Assembly: GCA_009841235.1 (NCBI GenBank)
Contig: VXMH01000016.1
Coordinates: forward strand, 59,019 to 123,018
Source of the DNA: Caldilineaceae bacterium SB0661_bin_32
Lineage (GTDB): Bacteria; Chloroflexota; Anaerolineae; Caldilineales; Caldilineaceae
Length of the DNA: 64,000 bases
Direction: 5' to 3'
Of the stretch, positions 8,142-16,128 are shown piece by piece. Each line of letters starts with the position of its first letter. Position 1 is the first letter of the stretch. The notes beneath the pieces are model-generated. The model had not been told where the DNA came from and searched no databases. It saw only the letters and a program-made list of their open reading frames with translations. A program made the position numbers and the translations under genes.

Positions 8142-9407
8142 ATGACGAAACTCCTGTATCTGTGGAGAGACCGCCCCCGCTTCCATCATGATGTCAATAT
8201 GCTCCTGATTGTGGTCGGACTTGTGGCGGTCAGCTTTTTCGGCATCCAGACCTTTCTGAAGACCTTTTACGTCCTGCGCCTGGGTTATGGCATGGTCTTT
8301 TTTGGCGTGTTTAACTCAGCCAGCGCATTGAGCTACATGGTGATGAGTCTGCCCGCCGGCGTCCTGGGAAGCCGGCTCGGCTTGAATTTCACCATGCGCC
8401 TCGGCATCGTCGTGACCGTCCTGGGTATGGCGATGCTGCCGCTGACCGAATCGGTGCCGGTGATCTTCCGCTACTACTGGCCTGTCTTCTCGATGATGGT
8501 TGTCTCCGGCGGCTACGCCCTCTTCAGCATCAACATGGTGCCTGCCCTCATGGGGCTGACCTCTGACGAAAACCGCAACAGCGCCTATGCCGCGACCGGC
8601 GTCATACGCGGCCTTGGCGCCTTCGTCGGCACCCCCTTTGCCGGCCTGCTACCGGGCCTTGTCGCATCCATGATCGGCGTCGGACTCGACAGCCCGGCGC
8701 CGTACCGACTGGCACTCTGGCTGAGTCCTGCGGTTCTGCTGCTGGCCATTATCCCCTTGTTGCGCATCGGCGACGCAGAGAGGAGCGGCAAACACGAAGA
8801 GAAACCAACTCTGGCTGGTTCCTTTCCCGTCGTCCCCGTCAGCCTGTTGATCCTGTTCGTCTGGTTCAGCCAGGCCGCTGGCGCTACCTGTTACTCCTTC
8901 TGCAACGCCTTTATGGACACGGAGTTGCGAATGTCCACCTTTACGATCGGGATCATCTCCAGCGCGGGGCAGTTCGCTTCCATCTTCGCCCCCATGCTGC
9001 TGCCGATGCTCGCCCGCCGCCGCGGCAACGGCTGGACGCTCCTGGTCACTACAGTCGGCGGCGTCATCAGCATGGTCCCGCTCATCCTCATCCCCCAGTG
9101 GTTTGCCGCCGCTATCGGCCAATTCGCCTCCATGGTCCTTTCGGCCGTGCGCATGCCCGCTCTTCAGGTCTACCAGATGGAGATGATCGAGAAGCACTGG
9201 CGTACGGTGGCTTACGGAGCGGTAAACGCTGCGATGGGTCTCAGCTTTACGCTGATGAGCTTCGGCGGCGGCCAGATCATTGAGAAATGGGGCTATACCA
9301 GCCTCTTCACGTTGGGCGTGTCCCTTTCCATTGTCGGCGTCTTCATCATGTGGGGGACGTTGAAGAGGCCCACGCCAATGGTTGCAGCCCGGGGCGCGGT
9401 GCAATAA
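8142..9407 (+). CDS. Major facilitator superfamily transporter
   Basis: This 421-residue integral membrane protein has about twelve hydrophobic helices starting at residue 20. A charged loop after helix 6 (AERSGKHEEKP) splits the two six-helix halves, as usual in MFS carriers. It opens with a short basic cytoplasmic segment (LWRDRPRFHHD). Substrate cannot be read from the sequence; the sugar-processing neighbours make a mono- or oligosaccharide, or an efflux role, plausible. The ribosome-binding site is weak. An intergenic element and a possible operator lie upstream. Confidence 0.85.
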   Translation: MTKLLYLWRDRPRFHHDVNMLLIVVGLVAVSFFGIQTFLKTFYVLRLGYGMVFFGVFNSASALSYMVMSLPAGVLGSRLGLNFTMRLGIVVTVLGMAMLPLTESVPVIFRYYWPVFSMMVVSGGYALFSINMVPALMGLTSDENRNSAYAATGVIRGLGAFVGTPFAGLLPGLVASMIGVGLDSPAPYRLALWLSPAVLLLAIIPLLRIGDAERSGKHEEKPTLAGSFPVVPVSLLILFVWFSQAAGATCYSFCNAFMDTELRMSTFTIGIISSAGQFASIFAPMLLPMLARRRGNGWTLLVTTVGGVISMVPLILIPQWFAAAIGQFASMVLSAVRMPALQVYQMEMIEKHWRTVAYGAVNAAMGLSFTLMSFGGGQIIEKWGYTSLFTLGVSLSIVGVFIMWGTLKRPTPMVAARGAVQ

Positions 9408-9440
9408 CAAACAGGGAAGAGAAAGTAAGAGGAGAGCAAA

Positions 9441-9467
9441 CCGTGTGCCGCTCAGGCAGGCACACGG
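9441..9467. terminator. Hairpin between convergent genes
   Basis: A perfect 9-bp stem, CCGTGTGCC (9441-9449) with GGCACACGG (9459-9467), has a 9-base loop and sits between the convergent MFS and monooxygenase-like genes. There is no long U tract, so it may be a bidirectional or Rho-assisted terminator. Confidence 0.6.
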
Positions 9468-9492
9468 GGCCGAATACTGATTCTCCTGTCCT

Positions 9493-10524
9493 CTACAGCA
9501 CCAACTCAGCCATCATCTGCACAGTTTCGATGCTGTCGGTCATCACGGTCAGAGTCGTGATCGGCGCTGTCTGCCAGAGCTGTAATCGATCGGCGATGCG
9601 GGCGCGGCTGCCGCACAGGGCGATCGCATCGACCAGCGCATCCGGCACAGCCAGGACGGCGCCGGCCCGGTCGCCGGCCAGATAGCTCGTCTGGATCCTG
9701 TCAGCTGCCTCTTCAAAACCGTAGCGGCAGGCCAGATTGTAGTAGAAGTTCCTGCCCCTGCTGCCCATCCCGCCGATGTAGAGGGCCAGCATCGGCTTGA
9801 GCTGCATCCAGCAGCTTGCCAGATCGTCCCCCACTACGACCGCCGCCGACGGCGCGATGTCGAACCCGTCCGGCCTTCCCTCCTCCCCGGCCCGCGCCCG
9901 CCCGGCAGCTACCGCCCCGGCGAACGTCGCGTCGTAATGTTCCGGCGCGAAGAAGATCGGCAGCCAGCCATCGGCCAGCTCTGCGGCCAGCGCCACATTC
10001 TGCGGGCCGATGGCCGCCAGGTAGAGCGGCAGATCCGCCCGTCCGTGCAGGATGCTTTTCAACGGTTTTCCCAGCCCCAACGAGTCAGGGCCGCGGTAGG
10101 GGAGCTGGTAAAACTCGCCCTCAAAGGACAGCGGCTCATCACGCGCGAAAATGCGGCGCACAATCTCGATATACTCGCGCGTGCGGGTCAGGGGTCTGGC
10201 ATACCCGACCCCGTGCCAGCCCTCGACCACCTGCGGGCCCGACACGCCCAGCCCCAGCAGCATGCGCCCGCCCGACAGCTGGTCCAGCGTCATGGCGGTC
10301 ATCGCCGTCATCGCCGGCGAGCGGGCCGCCATCTGCAGTATCGCCGTGCCCAGGTGAATCCGTTCGGTCTGCGCGCCGATCCACGCCAGGGGCGTTACCG
10401 CGTCAGAACCGTAGGCCTCAGCCGTCCACACCGCGTAGTAGCCCAGCCGGTCCGCCTCGCGGATCAGCTCCATCGGCAGGGCAATCTTTCCGCCGGAATA
10501 GCCTGTGTTGAGTCCCAGTCGCAT
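9493..10524 (-). CDS. LLM-class (luciferase-like) F420/FMN-dependent oxidoreductase
   Basis: This 343-residue TIM-barrel flavin or F420 enzyme begins [12 protein letters not shown] and carries the family blocks [43 protein letters not shown] and [18 protein letters not shown]. These match the F420-dependent subgroup (Mer/Fgd-like) rather than bacterial luciferase. It is single-copy here with a GGAGA site before its ATG. Many paralogues of this type occur in Chloroflexota and Actinomycetota. The substrate is unknown; redox or degradation of a small organic compound is the general role. Confidence 0.88.
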   Translation of the reverse strand: MRLGLNTGYSGGKIALPMELIREADRLGYYAVWTAEAYGSDAVTPLAWIGAQTERIHLGTAILQMAARSPAMTAMTAMTLDQLSGGRMLLGLGVSGPQVVEGWHGVGYARPLTRTREYIEIVRRIFARDEPLSFEGEFYQLPYRGPDSLGLGKPLKSILHGRADLPLYLAAIGPQNVALAAELADGWLPIFFAPEHYDATFAGAVAAGRARAGEEGRPDGFDIAPSAAVVVGDDLASCWMQLKPMLALYIGGMGSRGRNFYYNLACRYGFEEAADRIQTSYLAGDRAGAVLAVPDALVDAIALCGSRARIADRLQLWQTAPITTLTVMTDSIETVQMMAELVL

Positions 10525-10618
10525 CAGAGTCTCCAGAAGCTGGGTTGACGGGCCAGAGCCCGTCAGTTTTGCGGTCTTGCCAACTCTCTTTTGCCGTCCC
10601 TTCTGCCGGCTGCAGCGG

Positions 10619-11212
10619 TTATCCGGCCAGCTTTCGCAGGGTTTCTACCAGCAGCCTGTGCTCCACCGCGTGGATGCGTTCGGCGAGCGTTTCATGTGTA
10701 TCGCCGGGACGGATGGGGACGGCCTGCTCCGCCAGCACGGGCCCCTCATCCACGCGTGCATCCGGAACGAGATGGACCATCACGCCGGTATGGTCGATTT
10801 CACCGCGGCCAAAGGCAGCCAGCGCGTCGTCAATGGCATGCGCGCCGGGAAACTGTCCGGGCAGAGCCGGGTGCAGGTTTACAACCCGGTTAGGAAAGCG
10901 GCCCAGGAATTTCTCGCTGAGTATGTGCATCCAACCGGCCAGTACCACCCAGTCCGGCGCGTACTCGCTGACGAGCGCGGCCAGATCGGCGTCGTACTCG
11001 GCGCGGCTGCGTTGCGCGTCGCGGTAGGGTTTCAGAGGAAAGTAACGGTCGGGGATCCGCGCCCGGCGCGCCCTTTCCAATCCGTAAGCCTTCTTGCGGT
11101 TGGAGACAACGACTGCAATCTGCGCGTCCAGGCTGCCCGCCGCTTCCGCGTCGATGATGGCTTGCAGATTCGATCCGCTGCCCGAAATGAGTACCGCCAG
11201 CTTGGATTTCAT
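10619..11212 (-). CDS. purN: Phosphoribosylglycinamide formyltransferase
   Basis: PurN transfers a formyl group from 10-formyltetrahydrofolate to GAR, step three of purine synthesis. The 197-residue length is normal. The phosphate-binding SGSGSNLQ lies near residues 10-17. The catalytic trio is intact: N112 and H114 in [11 protein letters not shown], and D155 in ARVDEGPVL. The FPGAHAI loop is also conserved. AGGGG precedes the ATG. It is not linked to other pur genes here and faces away from the glycosyltransferase gene across a 168-base intergenic region that contains TATAAT (11259-11264). Confidence 0.95.
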   Translation of the reverse strand: MKSKLAVLISGSGSNLQAIIDAEAAGSLDAQIAVVVSNRKKAYGLERARRARIPDRYFPLKPYRDAQRSRAEYDADLAALVSEYAPDWVVLAGWMHILSEKFLGRFPNRVVNLHPALPGQFPGAHAIDDALAAFGRGEIDHTGVMVHLVPDARVDEGPVLAEQAVPIRPGDTHETLAERIHAVEHRLLVETLRKLAG

Positions 11213-11380
11213 AGCGCCCCTGAAAGCGGGTGATATGGCTCTGTGTTACCGTCTACAGTATAATCGATTCCCATACGCGGCGAACTATCCTTGCCGCCAG
11301 GGGACAGTTTCCCTGCCAGTGTCATGAGGCACTTTTCCCCGCAGTCCGGTTTACAGCGCCAGGCAGAGTTTCCCCATCAT

Positions 11381-12541
11381 ATGAACGACAGCCGAATTCT
11401 GATTCTGATGAGCGATACCGGGGGCGGGCACCGTGCCAGCGCCCAGGCTTTGCAGGCCGCCTTCGCCGCCCGCTATCCCGGACGGTTTCAGGTGGAGATC
11501 GTCGATCTGTGGACCGACTATACCCCTTGGCCCATCAACCGTATGCCCCGCCTGTACGGCCCGATCGTTGCCCGCGGCCTCTGGTTCTGGAAGCTGCTCT
11601 GGGCCGTTTTTGAAAACGAGCGGGCGTTTTCTGCCGCCCTGCGCCTGGTCTATCTGATCAGCCGCAACGAACTGCGCAAGGTCCTGCAGGCCCACCGCCC
11701 GCATCTGGTCATATCGGTACACCCGTTCATGCAGCATATCGTCTTGCGTTTGCTTGAGCAGGAGGGCGCCGCGGTCCCCTTTATGACGGTCGTCACGGAT
11801 TTGGCATCGTTTCATCACGGCTGGTTTCATGCGCATGCCGTGCGTTGTTTTGTCGCCAGCGAGCCCGCGGCCGCGACAGCCCGCCGCCATAGCCTTGACG
11901 CCGGCCAGGTCCGTCTGCTGGGATTGCCCGTACGTGCCCCCTTTGCCGGCGCCTTGCCGGAAAAGGAGACGGCGCGCGCCCGGTTGGGGCTGGCAGACAC
12001 CGCTTTTACCGTGCTGCTGCTCGGCGGGGGCGAGGGCATGGGCCCGGTTGCGGCGACTGCGCATGCGGTAGCACGCCGTCTGGCGGAGACGGGGACGGCC
12101 GCGCAACTGGTCGTCATCTGCGGCCGCAACAAGCGTCTGCGCCAGTCTTTGCAACGGTCGGACTGGCCGATTCCGGTGCAGGTATGCGGCTTTGTGGACA
12201 ACATTCAGGAATGGATGGTCGCCAGCGACTGCGTGATCACGAAGGCCGGGCCGGGCACAATCGCCGAAGCGCTGATCTGCGGGCTTCCCATCCTGCTGAG
12301 CGGATTTATTCCCGGGCAGGAAGAGGGCAACGTGGCGTATGTCGTGGATAACGGCGCCGGCGCCTACTGCGATTCACCCGACGGCATCGCCGCGATTATC
12401 AACGACTGGGCCGGCGGCGGTCAACTGGCCCAGATGTCCGCCCACGCCTGCGAGCTGGGTCGGCCGCGCGCCGCGTATGACATTGTCGATGAGATTGTGG
12501 AGCTTCTGGATGGGGATTCCCCGGTGGCCGGAGATAGTTGA
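11381..12541 (+). CDS. MGDG-synthase-family glycosyltransferase (GT28-like)
   Basis: This 386-residue enzyme resembles monogalactosyldiacylglycerol/diglucosyldiacylglycerol synthases and processive lipid glycosyltransferases. The acceptor-binding N-terminal domain begins ILILMSDTGGGHRASAQAL, the classic GGGHR motif. The C-terminal nucleotide-sugar domain contains LLLGGGEGMG, VCGFVDNIQEWM, DCVITKAGPGTIAEAL and LPILLSGFIPGQEEGN. It probably glycosylates membrane lipid on the cytoplasmic face. I started at ATG 11381; the longer frame has no family similarity. Its last codons overlap the -35 box of the toxin-antitoxin promoter, and its 3' end is duplicated at 13475-13527. Confidence 0.88.
   Translation: MNDSRILILMSDTGGGHRASAQALQAAFAARYPGRFQVEIVDLWTDYTPWPINRMPRLYGPIVARGLWFWKLLWAVFENERAFSAALRLVYLISRNELRKVLQAHRPHLVISVHPFMQHIVLRLLEQEGAAVPFMTVVTDLASFHHGWFHAHAVRCFVASEPAAATARRHSLDAGQVRLLGLPVRAPFAGALPEKETARARLGLADTAFTVLLLGGGEGMGPVAATAHAVARRLAETGTAAQLVVICGRNKRLRQSLQRSDWPIPVQVCGFVDNIQEWMVASDCVITKAGPGTIAEALICGLPILLSGFIPGQEEGNVAYVVDNGAGAYCDSPDGIAAIINDWAGGGQLAQMSAHACELGRPRAAYDIVDEIVELLDGDSPVAGDS
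12464..12516 (+). repeat. Direct repeat, copy 1, inside the glycosyltransferase 3' end
   Basis: These 53 bases recur at 13475-13527 with one mismatch, in the same orientation. Weaker similarity extends about 13 bases upstream with one indel. The two copies flank the RHH/PIN pair. Copy 1 is part of the intact gene and so is the likely source. Confidence 0.85.
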
Positions 12542-12566
12542 CAGAGGGCCATGAAAGGTGCAGAAT
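12538..12566 (+). promoter_or_regulatory. Promoter of the RHH/PIN toxin-antitoxin operon
   Basis: TTGACA (12538-12543), a 17-base spacer and CAGAAT (12561-12566) lie just before the antitoxin gene. The -35 box overlaps the TGA of the glycosyltransferase. Antitoxin autoregulation would act here, as is usual for such modules. Confidence 0.6.
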
Positions 12567-12596
12567 CCTGACCAGATACAGGAATGAGAGGTGTAT

Positions 12597-12854
12597 ATGC
12601 CGCGAACAACCACGACAATCACTTTCTCTCTGCCTCGTGAGATGGCGGACCGGGTGGAAGAGGTGGTGAAGCAAGAAGGCCGTTCCCGGAGCGCGCTTCT
12701 GCGCGAAGCTCTGTACCGTTATTTGGAGGAGAATGAGTGGCGAAAACTCCTTCGCTACGGCGAACAGCGGACACGTGACCTGAAGATCACCCCCGAGGAT
12801 GTCAGTTGCCTGGTGGAAGAGTACCGGGCTGACACCGGGTCATCGCGGGCATGA
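12597..12854 (+). CDS. Ribbon-helix-helix (CopG-type) antitoxin
   Basis: This 85-residue protein has an N-terminal beta strand TTTITFSLP followed by two helices (RVEEVVKQEGRSRSALLREALYRYL), a typical RHH DNA-binding dimerisation domain. The C-terminal half (EDVSCLVEEYRAD) would wrap around and inhibit the toxin. I prefer ATG 12597 over the GTG two codons earlier because AGAGG is then at a sensible distance. Its TGA overlaps the ATG of the PIN gene (ATGA), the coupled layout of type II modules. It probably represses its own promoter directly upstream. Confidence 0.85.
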   Translation: MPRTTTTITFSLPREMADRVEEVVKQEGRSRSALLREALYRYLEENEWRKLLRYGEQRTRDLKITPEDVSCLVEEYRADTGSSRA

Positions 12855-13249
12855 GGGTCGTTCTTGATACCAATGTCATCATTTCTGGCCTGAACTTTCG
12901 CGGGAATGAGCGTCTTGTTCTCGAATTAGCGCGCAGGGGGCGGTTCGAGTTGTATCTCTCCCTCTTTATCCTACAAGAGGCCGCCGGTGTGCTGACACGT
13001 AAGTTTGGGTGGTCTGAGGAACGTTCAACTCAGGTTCTTCGAATGTTGCAGAGCACGGCCGTCGTTGTTGAGCCCCAACGAATCCTGTCAGTAATTGAGA
13101 AAAACCAAGCCGACAATCAGATTCTGGCGTGCGCGCTGGAGGCCTCCGCCGACTACCTGATCACCGGCGACCGTCGGCATCTTTTGCCCCTTGAGACCTA
13201 CAGGAACGTGCAGATCATCAAACGCTTCTCAGTTTCTGTCTCTCCTTGA
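12851..13249 (+). CDS. PIN-domain toxin (putative RNase, COG1569/VapC-like)
   Basis: This 132-residue PIN domain protein is probably an Mg-dependent RNase held in check by the RHH protein. Acidic active-site residues are visible: D6 in VLDTNVIISG, E43 in ILQEAAGVL, D88 in NQADNQILACAL and D101/D107 in ADYLITGDRRHLL. The length is normal and the frame is undamaged, so the module may be functional. The COG1569 subgroup is less studied than classical VapC, so the RNA target is unknown. Confidence 0.85.
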   Translation: MRVVLDTNVIISGLNFRGNERLVLELARRGRFELYLSLFILQEAAGVLTRKFGWSEERSTQVLRMLQSTAVVVEPQRILSVIEKNQADNQILACALEASADYLITGDRRHLLPLETYRNVQIIKRFSVSVSP

Positions 13250-13561
13250 GATGTAAACGAATTGAAACAAGCCCAGTTACACAGAGGTCGTATCAAGGAC
13301 TCGTGATTGACCTGCCTTTGCGACCTAATGTAAGTTCAATATGAAACCACGACTATTCGTGCCAACAACAGATCAGAAGCACAGAAGCACGGCCTTTGCT
13401 TACGAAATACGCAAACTCCAGGTTTCAATTGGGATCTACATTAGTTCGATGACGCGCGCCCGCAAGCTGGCCGTCCGCGCGCCGCGTATGACATTGTCGA
13501 TGAGATTGTGGAGGTTCTGGATGGGGAGGGTGCACAGGTTTGAGGGGCGTCGTGATATTCG
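13250..13561. other. Intergenic gap holding a truncated copy of the glycosyltransferase 3' end
   Basis: This 312-base stretch contains no gene I can support. Its right part (13475-13527) is a 52/53 match to 12464-12516. It is the place where a PIN toxin partner of the minus-strand FitA-like antitoxin would be expected to start, but no PIN motif is found in any frame. Confidence 0.6.
13475..13527 (+). repeat. Direct repeat, copy 2, non-coding duplicate of the glycosyltransferase 3' end
   Basis: A 39-base identical block, one C-to-G change and 13 further identical bases reproduce 12464-12516 at an offset of 1011 bases. Here it is out of context and encodes nothing recognisable. Confidence 0.85.
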
Positions 13562-13795
13562 TTATCCTATCTCGTTGTCGCGACGCGAGCGTTCTTTCTT
13601 GAGCAGGGCTGCCGCATCTACGCCAAGATCGGTCTCGGGGCGTTGAGCCAAACGCTTCTGCCACTCCCAACGCGCCAACTCCCGTTCTATCGCTGTGAGC
13701 GCTACCGCCCGCATGGTGGAGTTGTTCTCACGCGCATGGCGACGCAGCCGCTCATACAGTGTATCGGGGATGTTTCTGATCTGTAGATTAGCCAT
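13562..13795 (-). CDS. Orphan FitA/VapB-like antitoxin
   Basis: This 77-residue protein begins MANLQIRNIPDTLYERLRRH, the standard FitA-type ribbon-helix-helix start, with a helix (STMRAVALTAIERELAR) and a C-terminal toxin-binding tail (DAAALLKKERSRRD). FitA-like antitoxins normally overlap or abut a PIN toxin gene directly downstream. Here the downstream DNA is the duplicated glycosyltransferase fragment, so the toxin appears to be lost. It is divergent from the HicB-like gene across 112 bases. Without its partner it may still act as a repressor or as an anti-addiction factor. Confidence 0.8.
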   Translation of the reverse strand: MANLQIRNIPDTLYERLRRHARENNSTMRAVALTAIERELARWEWQKRLAQRPETDLGVDAAALLKKERSRRDNEIG

Positions 13796-13907
13796 GGTAT
13801 GACAGTAGCATAATAGGCGGCGTGAAATCAAAGTCTTGGACTGCGAGGTAGGACTTCCATAACCGTCTGTTCTTGCCGTTCGCATTGCTGGGCGTGACAA
13901 TGGAACC

Positions 13908-14183
13908 ATGATCTACGCATATCCGTGTGAACTCACTCCCGATGAAGAGGGGAATCTTACAGTCACCTTTCCTGATGTCCCAGAGGCTATCACGGGCGGC
14001 AAAGACCGGACCGAAGCGCTAATGATGGCCGAAGACGCTCTTGCCACAGCCTTGGCCGGATATGTCCACGCGCAGTGGGAGATTCCCACGACTAGCCAAC
14101 CGGGCGCCGGTCAGGAGCTTGTCGCGGTGAGCCGTTCAACCTTGATCTTTTTAGTTCGTTCGCGGACATGCCACAGGTCATAA
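13908..14183 (+). CDS. HicB-like antitoxin with truncated C-terminus
   Basis: This 91-residue ORF opens with a good HicB domain: IYAYPCELTPDEEGN, VTFPDVPEAITGG, EALMMAEDALATALAGYV. After GQELVAV (about nt 14129) family similarity stops where HicB normally continues into a DNA-binding helix-turn-helix. The last 17 codons instead run antisense across a HigA remnant. So only the partial-RNase-H-like half is left. No HicA toxin is adjacent. It is probably a decayed module or an orphan protein; whether it is expressed cannot be told. Confidence 0.7.
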   Translation: MIYAYPCELTPDEEGNLTVTFPDVPEAITGGKDRTEALMMAEDALATALAGYVHAQWEIPTTSQPGAGQELVAVSRSTLIFLVRSRTCHRS

Positions 14184-14255
14184 GCCGTCTGCATGCCCAG
14201 CCAGGTCTCCGGTGTAGAGCCTAACGCCCATGACGAGAGCATACATCGGCGAGAA
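14111..14255 (-). pseudogene. HigA-type antitoxin remnant (3' end, frameshifted)
   Basis: Read on the minus strand, the last 35 codons give ALGSTPETWLGMQTAYDLW and a basic tail ERTKKIKVERLTA, the standard end of HigA/XRE addiction-module antidotes. Just upstream, similarity switches frame (FSPMYALVMG), so a frameshift lies near 14235. No start codon or helix-turn-helix remains. It overlaps the 3' end of the HicB-like ORF on the other strand. The family assignment rests on a short stretch. Confidence 0.55.
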
Positions 14256-14408
14256 GAAAGTCCCCCATGTTGGGCGGAACGTAGGTCGGCTGCTGCTGCC
14301 CAGACTGCGTGTCTGTACCTGACTTGTCGGCGGTCGTGGGCGTCCTTCCCCATCTGCTGTCCAGCTTCTGAAAAAAGTTGGCATATTGATCTAGGTTGCC
14401 GACTAAAA

Positions 14409-14437
14409 TTGACAGGAAAACTGCGGTCTTTTAGGAT
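14409..14437 (+). promoter_or_regulatory. Promoter for the AbiEi/AbiEii operon
   Basis: TTGACA (14409-14414), a 17-base spacer and TAGGAT (14432-14437) precede the AbiEi start codon by about 40 bases. AbiEi proteins of other systems repress their own promoter at inverted repeats; none is obvious here. Confidence 0.6.
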
Positions 14438-14478
14438 GCTGGCATCTGCCATCACAGGGATAACAGGACTGCCACGCA

Positions 14479-15081
14479 ATGACCGCCGAACTCAATGAGG
14501 AGATCCTGCACCAAGCCGGTATCGGGGCCTTCTTTCGTCCAAGTCAACTGGCGCCGCTGGGGATTCCCTATCACAGACTGCGACAGCTTGAGGCGGATGA
14601 GGCTGTCGAGCGCGTCGGTTGGGGCCTCTACCGGCTGGCTGGCGCCGAGCCCACGGAACGCTATTCGATAGCCTCTGTCTGCGCCCGCGTCCCCAACGCG
14701 ATCGTCTGCCTCCTTTCGGCGCTCCAGGTACATGGGATCGGCACACAACTCCCGCACCAGGTCTGGATAGCCATTCCGCATAAGGCAAAGCCTCCTGTGT
14801 TGACCAATGTCGGCGTTCGTCTGCTCCGATTCAGTGGTGCGGCCTGGACCTATGGTATCCAGGAGACGAAATTCGAAGGAGTACCCGCTCGCATCACTTC
14901 GCCGGCCCGCACCGTGGTTGACTGTTTCCGGTTTGAGCGTCTTGTCGGCAGGGAGGCCGCACAGGAAGCCCTGCGCGAGGCGCTACGGGATCGGAAAGTG
15001 ACCACTGCCGCGCTGGCGCGGACGCTTGAGGTGCTACCCTCGCGTCGTCTCAGAGCAATACTGGAGGCGGGCGTGCTATGA
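14479..15081 (+). CDS. AbiEi-type antitoxin (type IV toxin-antitoxin / abortive infection)
   Basis: This 200-residue protein has an N-terminal winged helix (FFRPSQLAPLGIPYHRLRQLE, then VERVGWGLYRLAG) followed by the AbiEi C-terminal domain (ALQVHGIGTQLPHQVWIAIP, ITSPARTVVDCFR). AbiEi represses the operon and counteracts the AbiEii toxin without direct binding in characterised systems. The stop overlaps the next ATG by four bases (ATGA). The gene has good length and no damage. It sits in a cluster of other addiction modules, which points to an acquired island. Confidence 0.88.
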   Translation: MTAELNEEILHQAGIGAFFRPSQLAPLGIPYHRLRQLEADEAVERVGWGLYRLAGAEPTERYSIASVCARVPNAIVCLLSALQVHGIGTQLPHQVWIAIPHKAKPPVLTNVGVRLLRFSGAAWTYGIQETKFEGVPARITSPARTVVDCFRFERLVGREAAQEALREALRDRKVTTAALARTLEVLPSRRLRAILEAGVL

Positions 15082-16022
15082 CGGCCAACGTTGCCGCCTC
15101 AATCAGGGCGCGCCTCCTCAACAAGGCAAGAAACACTGGAAGTGAGTTCGAACTTTTTCTCGTCCGCTACGCTTGCGAGCGGTTCCTCTACCGTTTAGGA
15201 GAATCCATCGAGCGGGAGCGGTGCATCTTGAAGGGGGCAACCCTGTTGGCTCTATGGATGGAGGAACCATACCGAGCTACACGTGACATAGACCTTTTGG
15301 CCTTTGGGGAGAGCGATACAGATATTGTTCGAGAGTTGATTGCAACGATCTGTAGTGTCCCATGTCCTGATGATGGGCTGGTCTTCGAGCTTGAGACCCT
15401 GCAGGTTTTTCCCATTCGTGATAATCAGTTGTACGGCGGCCAAAGGGCCTATCTACGCGCTCTTCTGGGTTCGGCCCGTATTTCCGTAAAGGTCGACTTC
15501 GGTTTTGGCGACATAGTCACGCCTGGACCGGTAAAGGCTCGGTTGCCTACCCTCATAGACGGTGTTCCCGCTCCGGTTCTTTATGCATATCCGCAGGTGA
15601 CCACCATTGCCGAGAAGTTTGAAACGATGGTGCAATTGGGGTTTGTAAACAGCCGGATGAAGGACTTTTACGACATATGGGCATTGTCCGAAACCTTCGC
15701 TTTTGATGGGGCTGAGTTGCAACAGGCGGTCACCCGTTGCTTTGAGCGACGCGGAACCCAGTTTTCCGCCGAAACACCAGATGTGTTTGCGATGGCGTTT
15801 TACACTAACGCAGCCCGACGCGACCTGTGGCAAGCCTATGGCCACCAGGGCGAGCTGTTCAAAGCTCCGCCCAAGGATTTCGAAGAAGTCGGCAGGCGGC
15901 TGCAGTACTTTCTGAAACCTGTGTACGTCAGCATCCTGGCAGGCGAAACATTTGCGTTTTACTGGCCCGCGGCCGGGCCGTGGCAGCCTCATATGAGTAG
16001 AGAGCAAGGGGAAAGGGATTGA
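15078..16022 (+). CDS. AbiEii-type nucleotidyltransferase toxin
   Basis: This 314-residue member of the AbiEii/AbiGii (MenT-like) family has the motifs that define it: LKGATLLALW (K52, G53) and RATRDIDLL (D70 and D72, metal ligands of a DNA-polymerase-beta fold). A later TTIAEKFETMVQLG and MKDFYDIWAL complete the family signature. Such toxins block growth, for example by adding nucleotides to tRNA ends, and can abort phage infection. All key residues are present, so the toxin should be active and dependent on AbiEi. The C-terminal 20 residues are variable. Confidence 0.9.
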   Translation: MTANVAASIRARLLNKARNTGSEFELFLVRYACERFLYRLGESIERERCILKGATLLALWMEEPYRATRDIDLLAFGESDTDIVRELIATICSVPCPDDGLVFELETLQVFPIRDNQLYGGQRAYLRALLGSARISVKVDFGFGDIVTPGPVKARLPTLIDGVPAPVLYAYPQVTTIAEKFETMVQLGFVNSRMKDFYDIWALSETFAFDGAELQQAVTRCFERRGTQFSAETPDVFAMAFYTNAARRDLWQAYGHQGELFKAPPKDFEEVGRRLQYFLKPVYVSILAGETFAFYWPAAGPWQPHMSREQGERD

Positions 16023-16034
16023 TGATCGAGCGTG

Positions 16035-16128
16035 GGGTTATTGGGGATCTGACTGTCAATCCGACAATTGGCAGGTGGCGTCTATCCCGGCATGGACTTG
16101 GAGTGCCTGCCTTTAAGACCAATAACCC
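16035..16128. repeat. Inverted repeat between convergent genes
   Basis: GGGTTATTGG (16035-16044) and CCAATAACCC (16119-16128) are perfect 10-base inverted copies that enclose 74 bases between the AbiEii stop and the methyltransferase stop. It could be a bidirectional terminator or the ends of a tiny non-autonomous element. No target duplication is visible. Confidence 0.4.

Noticed and set aside
13341..13646. Plus-strand ORF of 101 codons across the duplicated glycosyltransferase fragment
   Set aside because: It translates the duplicated 3' end in another frame, has no recognisable domain and overlaps the FitA-like antitoxin on the other strand.
16035..16128. Insertion sequence at the AbiEii 3' side
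   Set aside because: Only a 10-bp inverted repeat is seen with no transposase and no target duplication; reported as an inverted repeat only.
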